Source: Candidatus Methanoperedens nitratireducens
Lineage (GTDB): Archaea > Halobacteriota > Methanosarcinia > Methanosarcinales > Methanoperedenaceae
Assembly: GCF_900196725.1 (NCBI RefSeq)
Contig: NZ_FZMP01000124.1
Location: forward strand, 1-50,564
Reading direction: 5' to 3'
Length of the DNA: 50,564 bases
The notes under the pieces are model-generated. The model was not told the origin of the DNA, ran no database searches, and saw only the letters and a list, made by a program, of their open reading frames with translations. Position 1 is the first letter of the stretch, and each line of letters begins with the position of its first letter. The position numbers and the translations under genes are program-made. Of this stretch, positions 1 through 7,885 are shown piece after piece.

Positions 1-97
1 TTTTAATACACCATTGGGGGGTCCCGAATTTTCAATCGCTGCTAAGAATGCAAAGCGTTACAGCATTAATCTTTGCGATCCGGTGTTAAAAAGCTAG

Positions 98-180
98 AAA
101 TTATATAAACAACGAACTCGTACGAACTAATACCAACTCAAGCCCTTCAGAGTTCGTACGAGTTCGTATCAGTTCGTTGT
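98..180 (-). promoter_or_regulatory. Leftward promoter with a cluster of GTACGAAC-type elements
   Basis: On the minus strand a TATA-like box (GTTTATATAA, 101-110) sits directly downstream of inverted and direct copies of the AGTTCGTACGAGTTC type at about 111-180. GTACGAACTAA occurs at 120-130, and its partner in the opposite orientation lies near 151-160. The same 11-mer lies upstream of the mch TATA box and a near copy upstream of mcrD. A leftward transcript would start near 78. No ORF begins between there and position 1, so the gene it drives is either outside the window or an RNA. Confidence 0.5.
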
Positions 181-208
181 CAATTACATCCTATCAGTTG
201 CTATAAAA

Positions 209-234
209 AGAGCCGGGCTCAAAGCCCCGCTCTC
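209..234 (-). terminator. Hairpin terminator of the MTH865-like gene
   Basis: An 11-bp stem with one mismatch (AGAGCCGGGCT / AGCCCCGCTCT, loop CAA) covers the stop codon of the minus-strand gene and is followed on that strand by a short T run. This is an intrinsic-terminator-like arrangement. Confidence 0.5.
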
Positions 235-458
235 TCTACGATTACATCAGCTACCTGTTTTGCGCTCCTGAAAGGGAAGTCCCCTGCCTTGAGCAGTTTT
301 CCTGCCTCGCCTGCCGTCATTTCAACACCATCTGCCCTGCATGTGGTATTTGCGCCCTGCGGGAAGGCTGCCAGCAGTTCCTCCGGCGTCTTTATCGGGA
401 ACTTTGCGCCTGCAAGTGCTCCTGTAATCTGTGCATGTATCTCGTCACGGATTGCCAC
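219..458 (-). CDS. MTH865-like family protein
   Basis: A small acidic protein of about 79 residues that matches my memory of the archaeal MTH865-like family (PF07747): an N-terminal helix, then the signatures GALAGAKFPI, PEELLAAFPQG and DFPFRSA, ending in ERAGL. Family members occur in methanogens and their function is not established. A GTG at 465-467 is possible, but it lies inside the ribosome binding site GAGGTGA. The GTG at 456-458 sits 5-7 bases after that site and is the better start. The gene is divergent from mch and ends in a hairpin. Confidence 0.8.
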   Translation of the reverse strand: MAIRDEIHAQITGALAGAKFPIKTPEELLAAFPQGANTTCRADGVEMTAGEAGKLLKAGDFPFRSAKQVADVIVERAGL

Positions 459-524
459 TCGTATCACCTCATATTTCTATTGTGAGGTTGCAACCATATA
501 CTTAACCTTTATTAAACTGTACTA

Positions 525-556
525 AGAGCCTATCCACGCACAGCAGGATAGGCTCT
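525..556. repeat. Perfect 11-bp inverted repeat between divergent promoters
   Basis: AGAGCCTATCC (525-535) and GGATAGGCTCT (546-556) form a perfect stem with a 10-base loop. It lies between the divergent MTH865-like gene and mch and is not placed as a terminator of either. The rest of 468-818 holds the mch regulatory region and no gene. Confidence 0.5.
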
Positions 557-651
557 AAATCAAATTCCAATGTTCACTCCCCCTGTTGTTTTTCTGGCTA
601 AAATAATGATTGGGGGGGGTGAACACTAAAAATGTTGTATTCAGCTCTAAT

Positions 652-664
652 TGTAACTGTTACA
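652..664. promoter_or_regulatory. Palindrome TGTAACTGTTACA, possible operator
   Basis: Perfect palindrome TGTAAC-T-GTTACA. Two longer copies flank the small gene at 33179-33451 (33101-33115 and 33463-33477). Here it lies about 90 bases upstream of the GTACGAAC element of mch. It has the size of a dimeric regulator site; its function is inferred. Confidence 0.4.
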
Positions 665-743
665 TTGGTTTACTGCTGGCACGAAAAAGAGTTAAATTTA
701 AATGGCGAACCTATGAATTGGTAACTACATAAGCAAGAAATCT

Positions 744-783
744 GTACGAACTAAGACAGGATAAATTCAAAAACCTTATAAAT
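744..783 (+). promoter_or_regulatory. mch promoter: GTACGAACTAA element plus TATA box
   Basis: GTACGAACTAA (744-754) precedes a TATA-like box CCTTATAAAT (774-783) by about 20 bases. A start about 25 bases further on would give a short leader before the TTG start at 819, with the ribosome binding site GTGGTGAT at 806-813. The 11-mer is identical to the one at 120-130. Confidence 0.6.
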
Positions 784-818
784 GTATCCTGCCTTATGCG
801 TTTGCGTGGTGATTTATT

Positions 819-1769
819 TTGTTAAGCGTCAATGAAAAGGCAATGGAAATCGCGGAAGATATGATGGACTGGTCCGAGGAGCTAAAGGTAAAAACAATCG
901 AATTAAAGAACGGCTCCAAGGTAATAGACTGCGGGATAAACGTAGAAGGGGGTTACGAGGCAGGTCTTATGTTCACCGACATTTGCATGGGCGGTTTCGG
1001 AGCAAGCTCAATAACAGTACATAAAGTAAATGAGATACCCCTTGCTTTCATAGATATCACTACAGACCATCCTGCGATATCCTGCCTCGGCGCCCAGAAA
1101 GCCGGCTGGAGGATAAGCGTGGACAAGTATTTCGCGATGGGCTCAGGTCCTGCAAGGGCGCTTGCGCTCAAGCCAAAAAAGACCTACGAGCGCATCAAGT
1201 ATGAAGATGATTATAATTACGCTGTTATTGCCCTTGAATCAAACCAGTTCCCCGATGAGAAGGTCATGGAAACCATTGCCGAAGCAAGCCATGTCGAGCC
1301 TGCAAATGTGATAGCTCTTGTCGCACCCACAGCAAGCATCGTGGGCTCGGTGCAGGTCTCAGGACGCGTGGTTGAGACTGCGATATTCAAGCTTAACGAA
1401 CTGGGATACGATACTACAAGGATCGTAAGCGGCACAGGCTGCGCCCCGATAGCTCCTGTTGTCAAGGACGACCTGAAAGCCATGGGAAGCACGAATGATA
1501 GTGTGATATATTACGGCTCGGTGTTCCTGACCGTGAAGGGAATGGATGAAGAGAAATTCAAACAGGTGCCTTCGTCCACATCAAAGGACTACGGCAAACC
1601 GTTCTACAGGACTTTCAAGGATGCAGGGTATGATTTCTTCAAGATAGATGCTAACGTCTTCGCGCCAGCCGAGATAACGGTGAACGACCTTGAGACAGGC
1701 AAAACATACCACACGGGTCACCTGAACGGGGAAGTACTACTGGAATCATACGGGATAAGCGGGATTTAA
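819..1769 (+). CDS. mch: Methenyltetrahydromethanopterin cyclohydrolase
   Basis: Mch interconverts methenyl-H4MPT and formyl-H4MPT in the cytoplasm, a core step of methanogenesis from CO2 or of its reversal in methane and methyl oxidation. The 316-residue protein has the usual length and shows family segments such as [31 protein letters not shown] and [15 protein letters not shown], and the late segment [11 protein letters not shown]. The start is TTG, supported by GTGGTGAT 5-6 bases upstream and by the end of similarity. The gene is monocistronic as far as can be seen, with its own TATA box and an upstream GTACGAACTAA element shared with mcrD. Identification is firm from family memory. Confidence 0.95.
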   Translation: MLSVNEKAMEIAEDMMDWSEELKVKTIELKNGSKVIDCGINVEGGYEAGLMFTDICMGGFGASSITVHKVNEIPLAFIDITTDHPAISCLGAQKAGWRISVDKYFAMGSGPARALALKPKKTYERIKYEDDYNYAVIALESNQFPDEKVMETIAEASHVEPANVIALVAPTASIVGSVQVSGRVVETAIFKLNELGYDTTRIVSGTGCAPIAPVVKDDLKAMGSTNDSVIYYGSVFLTVKGMDEEKFKQVPSSTSKDYGKPFYRTFKDAGYDFFKIDANVFAPAEITVNDLETGKTYHTGHLNGEVLLESYGISGI

Positions 1770-1844
1770 GAGACTGTTTTCAGACTCAATCCCTGCCAAT
1801 CACAGCGAAAAATTTATTTTAAGTCACGATAATATATAATATTC

Positions 1845-1973
1845 ATGGAAGAAGTTAACCAGTCCGCAGCGTTCTTCAAATGCAATATTTGCGGTTTCGT
1901 GTTCGAGGCTGACCCCAACTTTATCCCGATACCCTGCCCGCAGTGCGGAAGCGAGGATACGGCGAGGACTTAG
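1845..1973 (+). CDS. 42-aa zinc-ribbon protein
   Basis: A short ORF with two CxxC knuckles: C13-N-I-C16 in the segment FKCNICGFVFEA and C31-P-Q-C34 near the end. This is the pattern of a rubredoxin-like or zinc-ribbon fold binding one Zn or Fe. A TATA-like sequence (AATATATAAT) lies 10-20 bases upstream, so the message may be nearly leaderless. It follows mch by about 75 bases and points towards the converging pilin gene. Family unknown; the metal site is inferred from the cysteines. Confidence 0.7.
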   Translation: MEEVNQSAAFFKCNICGFVFEADPNFIPIPCPQCGSEDTART

Positions 1974-1985
1974 GTGCAGTAAGGA

Positions 1986-2588
1986 TTATGCCTTCTTTAC
2001 TGTAGCTTGAGAGACCGCGATGATCTGATTTGTGGCAGTATCAATTACTGTAACCTCAACTATGGAACGATCCTCTAATTTCCATTTGCTATCTACAGTA
2101 TTATTTTGGATATCTGTTATTAAATTATTAATATTTTTACCATCGTAGCCAATAAGCCTTATGGTTTCACCAGCATCCCATGTAGTGCCATCCACAATTT
2201 CCCCAAGATTGCTCCCATCTTCCCCACCGTAATTATTTCCCGATAAATCCTTATAAGTAACCCTTATATCCTGAACCGATGACGGATGCGTATCGTGTCC
2301 GGTGTATGCATATCCTTTCCCTGCGATGATAATTTCAGTATTTTTCTTGATAAGCATATCGCCTCCCCTATGCTTTAGCACTATGACATTCTTATAGAGG
2401 GGTTTATCCGTATCCCCACTTGCCTCCACTACCAGGATCTTAGCCGCAGGAACAGGCTGTATCTCAAAAGCACCGTAAGCAAAAACCGATAGCGCAATGA
2501 CCGAAACCATAATCACTGTCATACCGACAAGCAGGACTACTCCTATCACCGATGAAGCTGCACTCCTGCACTCACTTAACTGCCTCAT
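1986..2588 (-). CDS. Archaeal type IV pilin-like protein
   Basis: About 200 residues from the ATG at 2586-2588. The N-terminus MRQLSECRSAASSVIGVVLL has the archaeal class III prepilin signature (short polar leader, then a hydrophobic helix of about 20 residues). It belongs to the Pilin_N/DUF1628 type that is processed by a prepilin peptidase and assembled or displayed at the envelope. The rest is a beta-rich extracellular domain. An upstream in-frame GTG at 2697-2699 exists, but the TATA box at about 2711-2720 would place transcription start downstream of it, so the inner ATG is preferred. It converges on the zinc-ribbon gene. Confidence 0.75.
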   Translation of the reverse strand: MRQLSECRSAASSVIGVVLLVGMTVIMVSVIALSVFAYGAFEIQPVPAAKILVVEASGDTDKPLYKNVIVLKHRGGDMLIKKNTEIIIAGKGYAYTGHDTHPSSVQDIRVTYKDLSGNNYGGEDGSNLGEIVDGTTWDAGETIRLIGYDGKNINNLITDIQNNTVDSKWKLEDRSIVEVTVIDTATNQIIAVSQATVKKA

Positions 2589-2810
2589 GGCTCGCAGGAT
2601 ATTTTTGGTATCCTTAACTTTTTCGATTTTGTTTTTAACTACAATTTTGTTTTTACTAAAATAATTATTAAAGCCACAGAATAAGATTGGGAATACCACA
2701 TCACTATGCTATATAAAAAGTCAGTAAAGCTGCTCTGCCGGAATCTGCCAGAGCAACTTTAGGTCACCGGACAAATGGAGAAAATCCTATTGATATTTTG
2801 TATGCTATCT

Positions 2811-3101
2811 TTAAGGAGATACTTTAGCTACTCTGCTCCTGCTTCTTCCTTCAAGCCAGTCCCCGATCCAGGTGCCTATGATAAAGAGCACTGTAAGGAT
2901 TACTACTTCAACGAATATAGCCACGCCGCTGAGCGTCATGATCGAGCCGCCCACAAATAATCCCAGTACTACGAGGATAATGGCAAGCACTATGCCGATC
3001 ATCAATCCTTTCCTGAGTAATGCACCGCGGTTTTCCCTTCCAGGGCTTACGTAGCCGTAGATTATTCCTAATACAAATGTTAGAGTTTCTAATAAAGCCA
3101 T
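2811..3101 (-). CDS. Small membrane protein, three predicted helices
   Basis: A 96-residue protein with hydrophobic segments at about 3-17, 33-57 and 60-82, a charged loop (PGRENRGALLRK) between the first two, and a basic C-terminal tail (EGRSRSRVAK). A strong ribosome binding site (GGGGGAAA on the minus strand) precedes the ATG. I do not recognise the family. The 340 bases upstream (3102-3438) contain no gene I can support. Confidence 0.6.
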   Translation of the reverse strand: MALLETLTFVLGIIYGYVSPGRENRGALLRKGLMIGIVLAIILVVLGLFVGGSIMTLSGVAIFVEVVILTVLFIIGTWIGDWLEGRSRSRVAKVSP

Positions 3102-3438
3102 ATTTTTTTCCCCCTTTCTAGCTTATTTACTGTACTCCATTAATAATGTTCTTCCTGTTACAATATATAGCTTTTGCCCGGTAATCAAAAAATTTCAATT
3201 CTGGCGTAGGCATTCTCACTTAAGGTTATTAAGGGCTTGGATGCTGAACGGTTAAAGAGCAAAAATCCTGGCGAAAGAAAATTACGTTTTGTCAAGCACA
3301 AACCACATAAAGAATAATTACAGTTAATCCGGTAGTGAGGATGTCAAGAAAATGTATTGAAATTCAAATCAAATAATCTAAATTGCATCTTTTTCAGAAT
3401 GGCTTAAATAGCAGAAAAGAGTCTGTGGGTTAGACTTT

Positions 3439-4581
3439 ATGACCGCGAAACGACTGCAAAATATCACAGAATCTGCAACGCTGCGGATATCAAATCTTGC
3501 TAGCGAATTAAAAAGCCAGGGCAAGGACATAATAAGCTTCAGCCTGGGTGAGCCTGATTTTACAACGCCTGGACATATCATCGATGCTGCAAAAGCATCT
3601 CTTGACAGGGGCGAGACGCACTACACGCCTTCGCCTGGAATCCCGGAACTCAGGCGCGCCATTGCCGAGAAATTAAAGAATGATAACAATATCGAGGCTA
3701 AGGCAGGCAATATTATAGTCACTCCCGGGGCAAAGCAGGCGATTTTTGAGGTCACCCTCTCCATACTCCAGGAGGGCGATGAAGCAATATTGTTCGATCC
3801 GGCATGGGTCTCGTATGACCCGTGCGTGAAACTTTCAGGTGCAAGGACCGTATGGGCAGCCACCGACAGGGACAATGGTTTCTCACCTTCCGGTCTTGCT
3901 GAGTACATAACAAAAAATACCAAGCTCATAGTTGTAAATAGCCCGTGCAATCCCACAGGCGGCGTATACGGCAAAGAGACGCTAAAAGAGATTGCAGACC
4001 TTGCGATCGATAATAATATTATGGTGCTTTCCGATGAGATTTACGAGAAGGTCATCTATGACAAGGAACACATAAGCATAGGGTCTTTTGACGGGATGCA
4101 GGAATTAACGATCACTGTCAACGGTTTCTCAAAAGCCTATGCAATGACTGGATGGCGGCTCGGGTACGTGAGCGCGCCAAAGAATATATACGAACAGATG
4201 CTAAAGCTGCATTCGCACTCCGTAAGCCAGGCGACCTCGTTCGTTCAGTATGCGGGGCTGGCTGCGCTCCAGGGCGACCAGACCTGTGTTGCCGACATGG
4301 TCCGGGAATTCAGGGAAAGAAGGGACCTCCTTATCAAAGGATTGAACGAACTTGATATCAGGTGCGCCAGTCCCGACGGCGCGTTCTATGCGTTTGCTGA
4401 TGTGAGCGAGTATGGGAATGGAGAAAAGGTTGCTGAGCTTTTGCTTAATAAGGCATTCGTTGCAGCTACTCCGGGCGCAGCTTTTGGTGAAGCAGGAAAT
4501 GATTTTATCAGGATATCCTACGCAACATCGCAGGAGCGCATCAGAGAGGCCCTGCGGAGAATGGAAGCCGTACTAAAATAA
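3439..4581 (+). CDS. Class I pyridoxal-phosphate aminotransferase (aspartate-aminotransferase type)
   Basis: A 380-residue cytosolic fold-type I aminotransferase of the I-gamma (AspC/AspB) group, transferring amino groups between aspartate or a similar amino acid and 2-oxoglutarate. Visible signatures are SLGEPDFTTPGHI near the N-terminus, the substrate loop HYTPSPG, NSPCNPTGG in the middle, DEIYEKVIYD, and the lysine that binds PLP at K232 in NGFSKAYAMTGWRLGY. The final third carries the arginine segment FIRISYATS, which binds substrate carboxylate. Length is normal. Exact substrate cannot be fixed from sequence alone; aromatic or broad specificity is possible. Confidence 0.88.
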   Translation: MTAKRLQNITESATLRISNLASELKSQGKDIISFSLGEPDFTTPGHIIDAAKASLDRGETHYTPSPGIPELRRAIAEKLKNDNNIEAKAGNIIVTPGAKQAIFEVTLSILQEGDEAILFDPAWVSYDPCVKLSGARTVWAATDRDNGFSPSGLAEYITKNTKLIVVNSPCNPTGGVYGKETLKEIADLAIDNNIMVLSDEIYEKVIYDKEHISIGSFDGMQELTITVNGFSKAYAMTGWRLGYVSAPKNIYEQMLKLHSHSVSQATSFVQYAGLAALQGDQTCVADMVREFRERRDLLIKGLNELDIRCASPDGAFYAFADVSEYGNGEKVAELLLNKAFVAATPGAAFGEAGNDFIRISYATSQERIREALRRMEAVLK

Positions 4582-4693
4582 CTATAGAGGATTTCGATTA
4601 AGTTATAATTTTTTCTGATTTTTGGTAATAGATGTATGTCTACGCCTATGTTTTCTATTTTTTGCTGTATCACAGAGATAGTAGTTGAAAGAT

Positions 4694-5308
4694 ATGAATG
4701 AAAGCGAGACCATATTCGATATAATTAAAAAGCGCCGCAGCGTCAGGCATTTCAACAGGGCTAAACTCCCGGATGAGCATATGCAGCAAATCCTTGAAGC
4801 AGGCAGGTGGGCACCCTCAGGCGCTAACGCCCAGCCGTGGCGCTTCGTTGTTGTGACGCAGAGGGAAACACTTGCAGCTTTAGCCGAATGCTGTTACTAT
4901 AAAATGTTCAAATCCCGCCATGTAGGAGAAGCTGGCGCTGTGGTGGTCATATGCGCCGACCCCGGGGCTGGGAGCCAGACGTATCAGATTGATGCTGCGA
5001 TTGCAGGGACGAATATGACCTTGATGGCGACGGCGCTGGGCATAGGCTCATGCTGGATCGGGGCTTTTGAGGAACAAACTATACGGAACATATTAAGGGT
5101 TCCTGAGAAATTAAAAATTATTGCGCTTATCGCCTTCGGATATGAGGTTGGGAAAGCCTCTGTCCCGCCGAGGCTGCCGCTTTCCAGCATCGTTCACAAT
5201 GAGATATATGATACTGCAGGCGAACCTGGAATAATAACTAAAAAGAAATACTCTGGCGCTCTCTCTGTATTTGGGAAGCTGATGCGTGTACTGTTCAATA
5301 AACGCTAG
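4694..5308 (+). CDS. Nitroreductase-family FMN oxidoreductase
   Basis: About 204 residues. The family signature KKRRSVRHF is followed by WAPSGANAQPWRFVVV, the flavin-binding N-terminal part, and the later segment ALGIGSCWIGAF closes the FMN site. Such enzymes reduce quinones, nitro compounds or other small substrates with NAD(P)H. The true substrate is unknown. A TTG three codons upstream (4685) could also start. The stop lies 7 bases before the next start (5316), so the two genes probably form an operon. Confidence 0.85.
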   Translation: MNESETIFDIIKKRRSVRHFNRAKLPDEHMQQILEAGRWAPSGANAQPWRFVVVTQRETLAALAECCYYKMFKSRHVGEAGAVVVICADPGAGSQTYQIDAAIAGTNMTLMATALGIGSCWIGAFEEQTIRNILRVPEKLKIIALIAFGYEVGKASVPPRLPLSSIVHNEIYDTAGEPGIITKKKYSGALSVFGKLMRVLFNKR

Positions 5309-5315
5309 AGGTGCC

Positions 5316-5741
5316 ATGGAACTAATCCGCTTGATTATCGTCGCTTTAATATCCGTTTCTCCTATTGGAGAGGAAATGATTGCCATCCCTGCCGGGGTGG
5401 CTATGGGTCTGCCCATTTTTATTGTGGCGCCGGTAGCCGCAGCCGCTAATTTCCTGCCAGTTCCTGTTATTTCTTTTATTTTTTATCAGGGGAATAAATA
5501 CACCCGTATCCATGGCTGGCTGTTGAGGCGCAGGAATGAAAAAGTAAAAAGATGGATGGATAAATATGGCATTGCAGGGCTTTTCCTCTTAACTCCATGG
5601 ATTGGTGTCTATGCTGCTACCATTACCTGCGAACTGTTAAGTATGCAAAGGGCGAAAATATATGCCGCCGTTGCAGCAAGCCTGGTATTTTATGCTGTTA
5701 TCGCCGCGTTAGTGATTACCCTTGGAATCCGGTTTATTTAA
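5316..5741 (+). CDS. Small multidrug-export family membrane protein
   Basis: A 141-residue integral membrane protein resembling the Sm_multidrug_ex family (PF06695): SPIGEEMIAIPAGVAMGLP opens the first membrane segments, a cytosolic basic loop (RRRNEKVKRWMDKYG) follows, and two C-terminal helices include LFLLTPWIGVYAAT. The ATG at 5316 is preceded by AGAGGTG. It is coupled to the nitroreductase. Transport activity is only a family label. Confidence 0.7.
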   Translation: MELIRLIIVALISVSPIGEEMIAIPAGVAMGLPIFIVAPVAAAANFLPVPVISFIFYQGNKYTRIHGWLLRRRNEKVKRWMDKYGIAGLFLLTPWIGVYAATITCELLSMQRAKIYAAVAASLVFYAVIAALVITLGIRFI

Positions 5742-6063
5742 TATTGTCGTTAATTGACTTGACATTATCAGATTGTCATTTTTGGTTATCATCATTGATT
5801 ACAGATTATACCATTTATTTACTCCAAGGAGAAGGGTGAAATGTAAATGATTTCGCACTCTTGACATTAATGCAACCGGGGAAGATATCGCTTTTTGGAT
5901 TGAAAAATGGTGCAAATCGAGTGAAATGAAGAAGTGGAGAAAATAAATGAAAATTATCTCGTTTGCCATGAAAAGCGTATCTTTTCCTCCAACATTGATT
6001 TTACAGGAGTCAGTTTCAGCCAGAGGAACCATTTGCTCGAACCAAAAAGGAGGTTTTATTGAC
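5742..6063. other. Intergenic region without a supported gene
   Basis: A 320-base gap. An open stretch at about 5842-5946 (plus strand) would encode roughly 30 residues ending FWIEKWCKSSEMKKWRK, but it has no start codon and looks like a C-terminal gene remnant. The ribosome binding site AAAGGAGG at about 6046-6053 belongs to the next gene. Confidence 0.35.
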
Positions 6064-6528
6064 ATGTACAAGTTAATTAAGAAATCAATTGAAAAAAGCA
6101 AAAGTTTGATCCTGATCGCTGTCGTTTCATCACTTATTGCCTCTGCAACCGCATTTGTGTACGGGATGATAAGGACCTTTGCGATTATACTAAACTTCGT
6201 GATAAGTTACGGCAAAGACCCATTAGGCGTGATAGCCCTTCTGGGACTCATGGATATGTTCCTTATAGCCACCGTTCTTTTCATCTTTGCGATGGGCATG
6301 TATGAGCTTTTCATTGATAATATCGTTTTGCCGGATTGGCTTATTATCAGGAACCTTCATGATCTCAAAACAAAGTTGAGCAGTGTTATAATCCTGGTTA
6401 TGGGTATTATATTTTTAGAACATCTGGTAGAATGGAGAGACCCGATCGGGACGGCTTTCTTTGGTATTTCAGTGGCAGTAGTTTCAGTTGCTCTTATAGC
6501 ATTCAGTTATTTTGGGCAAAAAGAATAA
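6064..6528 (+). CDS. UPF0114 (YqhA-like) membrane protein
   Basis: A 154-residue protein with four membrane helices. It opens MYKLIKKSIEKSKSLILIAV and carries the family segments MDMFLIATVLFIFAMGMYELF and LHDLKTKLSSVIILVMGIIFLE in the right order. YqhA-like proteins are widespread, with no settled role. The ATG at 6064 is chosen because an excellent ribosome binding site (AAGGAGG) lies just upstream. The frame is open further upstream, but those 39 residues do not look like family sequence. Confidence 0.8.
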   Translation: MYKLIKKSIEKSKSLILIAVVSSLIASATAFVYGMIRTFAIILNFVISYGKDPLGVIALLGLMDMFLIATVLFIFAMGMYELFIDNIVLPDWLIIRNLHDLKTKLSSVIILVMGIIFLEHLVEWRDPIGTAFFGISVAVVSVALIAFSYFGQKE

Positions 6529-6575
6529 CGTCAGCAGCGTTTATTCCCGCAGGTCAGGCGGCAGTAGAAATCTTT

Positions 6576-6602
6576 GCGACCTTGCGCGCTTTGCGGTAAG
6601 GT
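6576..6602 (+). repeat. Short interspersed repeat, copy 1
   Basis: The segment GACCTTGCGCGCTTTGCGG recurs in the intergenic region before mutS (9032-9054) with one inserted base, and it differs by one further base in the next few positions. Both copies are outside genes. Confidence 0.4.
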
Positions 6603-6740
6603 TCCCATGTCACTCAGCAGATCAATTGATGCCCTTGATAAGAAAACATCCATGCAAGATTATTAAAGTAATTGAAGACTAATTATAATTATTGCCTCTG
6701 ATATAACTGCAATATGAAAACAGAACAAGGCAAAAACAAA

Positions 6741-7140
6741 ATGAAGACCAAAAGTATAAAAATCGAAAGAAGTATAGAAGAAATTATCGAAATACTGAAG
6801 AACTTCGACTTTATCCACAGTATTCTTCTTTTTTGGCTCGCGCGCAAGAGGAAAAACCGGAAGAGATGTTGATATCTGCATCATCCCTTCAAGGGAACTC
6901 AGCCTGAGAGAGCGATTATCAATTGATTCCGCTGTACCCTCTGGTGTGGATATTTCAATATATTTCGATCTGCCTATCCATATCAGAAAGAGGATTTCCG
7001 AAGAAGGAAAGGTGCTTTATACAAAAGATATGTACCATTTGCTAACCCTCTTCAAAGAGAACGATTCAGAATACAGCGGCTATAAGCGGTACAGGGAATA
7101 TTACAACAAAGCGATCAGGGAGAGACTAAGGAAGAAATAA
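6741..7140 (+). pseudogene. MNT-type nucleotidyltransferase (MntA-like), frameshifted
   Basis: Two frames together give a complete small nucleotidyltransferase of about 132 residues. Frame one runs from the ATG at 6741 (MKTKSIKIERSIEEIIEIL) to a TGA at 6870-6872. Frame two carries the catalytic core LFGSRARGKTGRDVDICII and continues to the stop at 7138-7140. Removing one T from the T6 run at 6829-6834 joins them exactly inside the LLFGSRARG motif. MNT proteins usually act as antitoxins that AMPylate a HEPN partner; no HEPN gene is adjacent. The break could be real decay or a sequencing error. Confidence 0.8.
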
Positions 7141-7190
7141 GTAGAACCTCCGGTTAAATTAAAATATTAGTACAACCATACAGTACAACT

Positions 7191-7430
7191 ATGCCTTTAA
7201 CAAAAGTAAGCCATAAGTTCCAGGTCGTAATACCTAAAGATATCCGTGAGCTTCTTGGTATTTCAAAGGGCGATACATTGCAGGTTTATAAGAAGGATAA
7301 CGAAATCATAATGAAAAAAATCAAAACCGGAGAACCGCTATCTCTTAAAGATTTAAAGGGGCTTGGCAAGGAAATATGGAAAGATGTTAATGTTGAAGAG
7401 TATATCAAAAAGGAGCGGGATAGTTGGTAA
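7191..7430 (+). CDS. AbrB/MazE-type antitoxin
   Basis: A 79-residue swapped-hairpin AbrB-fold DNA-binding protein: the N-terminal half KVSHKFQVVIPKDIRELLGI then GDTLQVYKKDNEIIMKK is the canonical SpoVT/AbrB pattern. The C-terminal 30 residues (LGKEIWKDVNVEEYIKKE) are the usual toxin-binding tail. It overlaps the PIN gene by 7 bases, the standard order antitoxin-toxin, and it likely represses its own promoter (TATA-like AAATTAAAATATT about 35 bases upstream). Identity is firm; the cognate pair is inferred from the overlap. Confidence 0.88.
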   Translation: MPLTKVSHKFQVVIPKDIRELLGISKGDTLQVYKKDNEIIMKKIKTGEPLSLKDLKGLGKEIWKDVNVEEYIKKERDSW

Positions 7431-7846
7431 AATACAGGCGTATCGGGCTTGATACCAATGTGCTGATATATTATATCGAGGAGCATCCTTTTTTCCTGGG
7501 TAAAGTTGAGCCCTTGGTAGACAGGATTGTCAAAGGGGAAGCAATCGGGATAACCTCTTATGTGACGCTTCTTGAATTGCTTGTAAAACCTCTTAAAGAG
7601 AAAAGATTCGATCTGGTTGAACAGTATAAAACAATATTGACTAACCGGCTTGAAATGGTGCCTCTTGAGGAAACAGTATCCTTAAAAGCGGCAGAACTGC
7701 GGGCAAAATACGGAATAAGAACACCTGATGCGATACAATTGGCATCTGTGATATCCAAAAATGGGGATGTCTTTGTAACCAACGATGAGAGGCTGGATAA
7801 GATTGATGAAATTAAGGTTTTGATTTTAAGCGATCTCCCGGAATGA
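7424..7846 (+). CDS. PIN-domain ribonuclease toxin (VapC-like)
   Basis: A 140-residue PIN domain. The acidic metal-binding residues are visible in order: D in GLDTNVLIYYI, E in TLLELLVKP, D in TPDAIQLASV and D in FVTNDERLD. VapC-type toxins cleave tRNA or rRNA. The TTG start overlaps the AbrB stop and is preceded by AAGGAG inside the antitoxin gene. All catalytic acids are present, so the enzyme should be active. Confidence 0.88.
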   Translation: MVKYRRIGLDTNVLIYYIEEHPFFLGKVEPLVDRIVKGEAIGITSYVTLLELLVKPLKEKRFDLVEQYKTILTNRLEMVPLEETVSLKAAELRAKYGIRTPDAIQLASVISKNGDVFVTNDERLDKIDEIKVLILSDLPE

Positions 7847-7885
7847 GTAAACATTATAAACTCTTCGAATTTCATCCTATGAATC

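Noticed and set aside
110-180. Dense direct and inverted copies of a short word, first taken for a CRISPR or integration repeat
   Set aside because: There are no regular spacers and the unit is only 8-15 bases. Its place beside a TATA box and upstream of mch and mcrD fits regulatory sites better.
3102-3438. Open stretch of about 33 codons ending in a basic tail (near 3235-3336)
   Set aside because: No convincing start, ribosome binding site or recognisable family; best treated as non-coding.
5947-6063. A 39-residue N-terminal extension of the UPF0114 protein
   Set aside because: A strong AAGGAGG site stands directly before the ATG at 6064, and the extension does not resemble family members.
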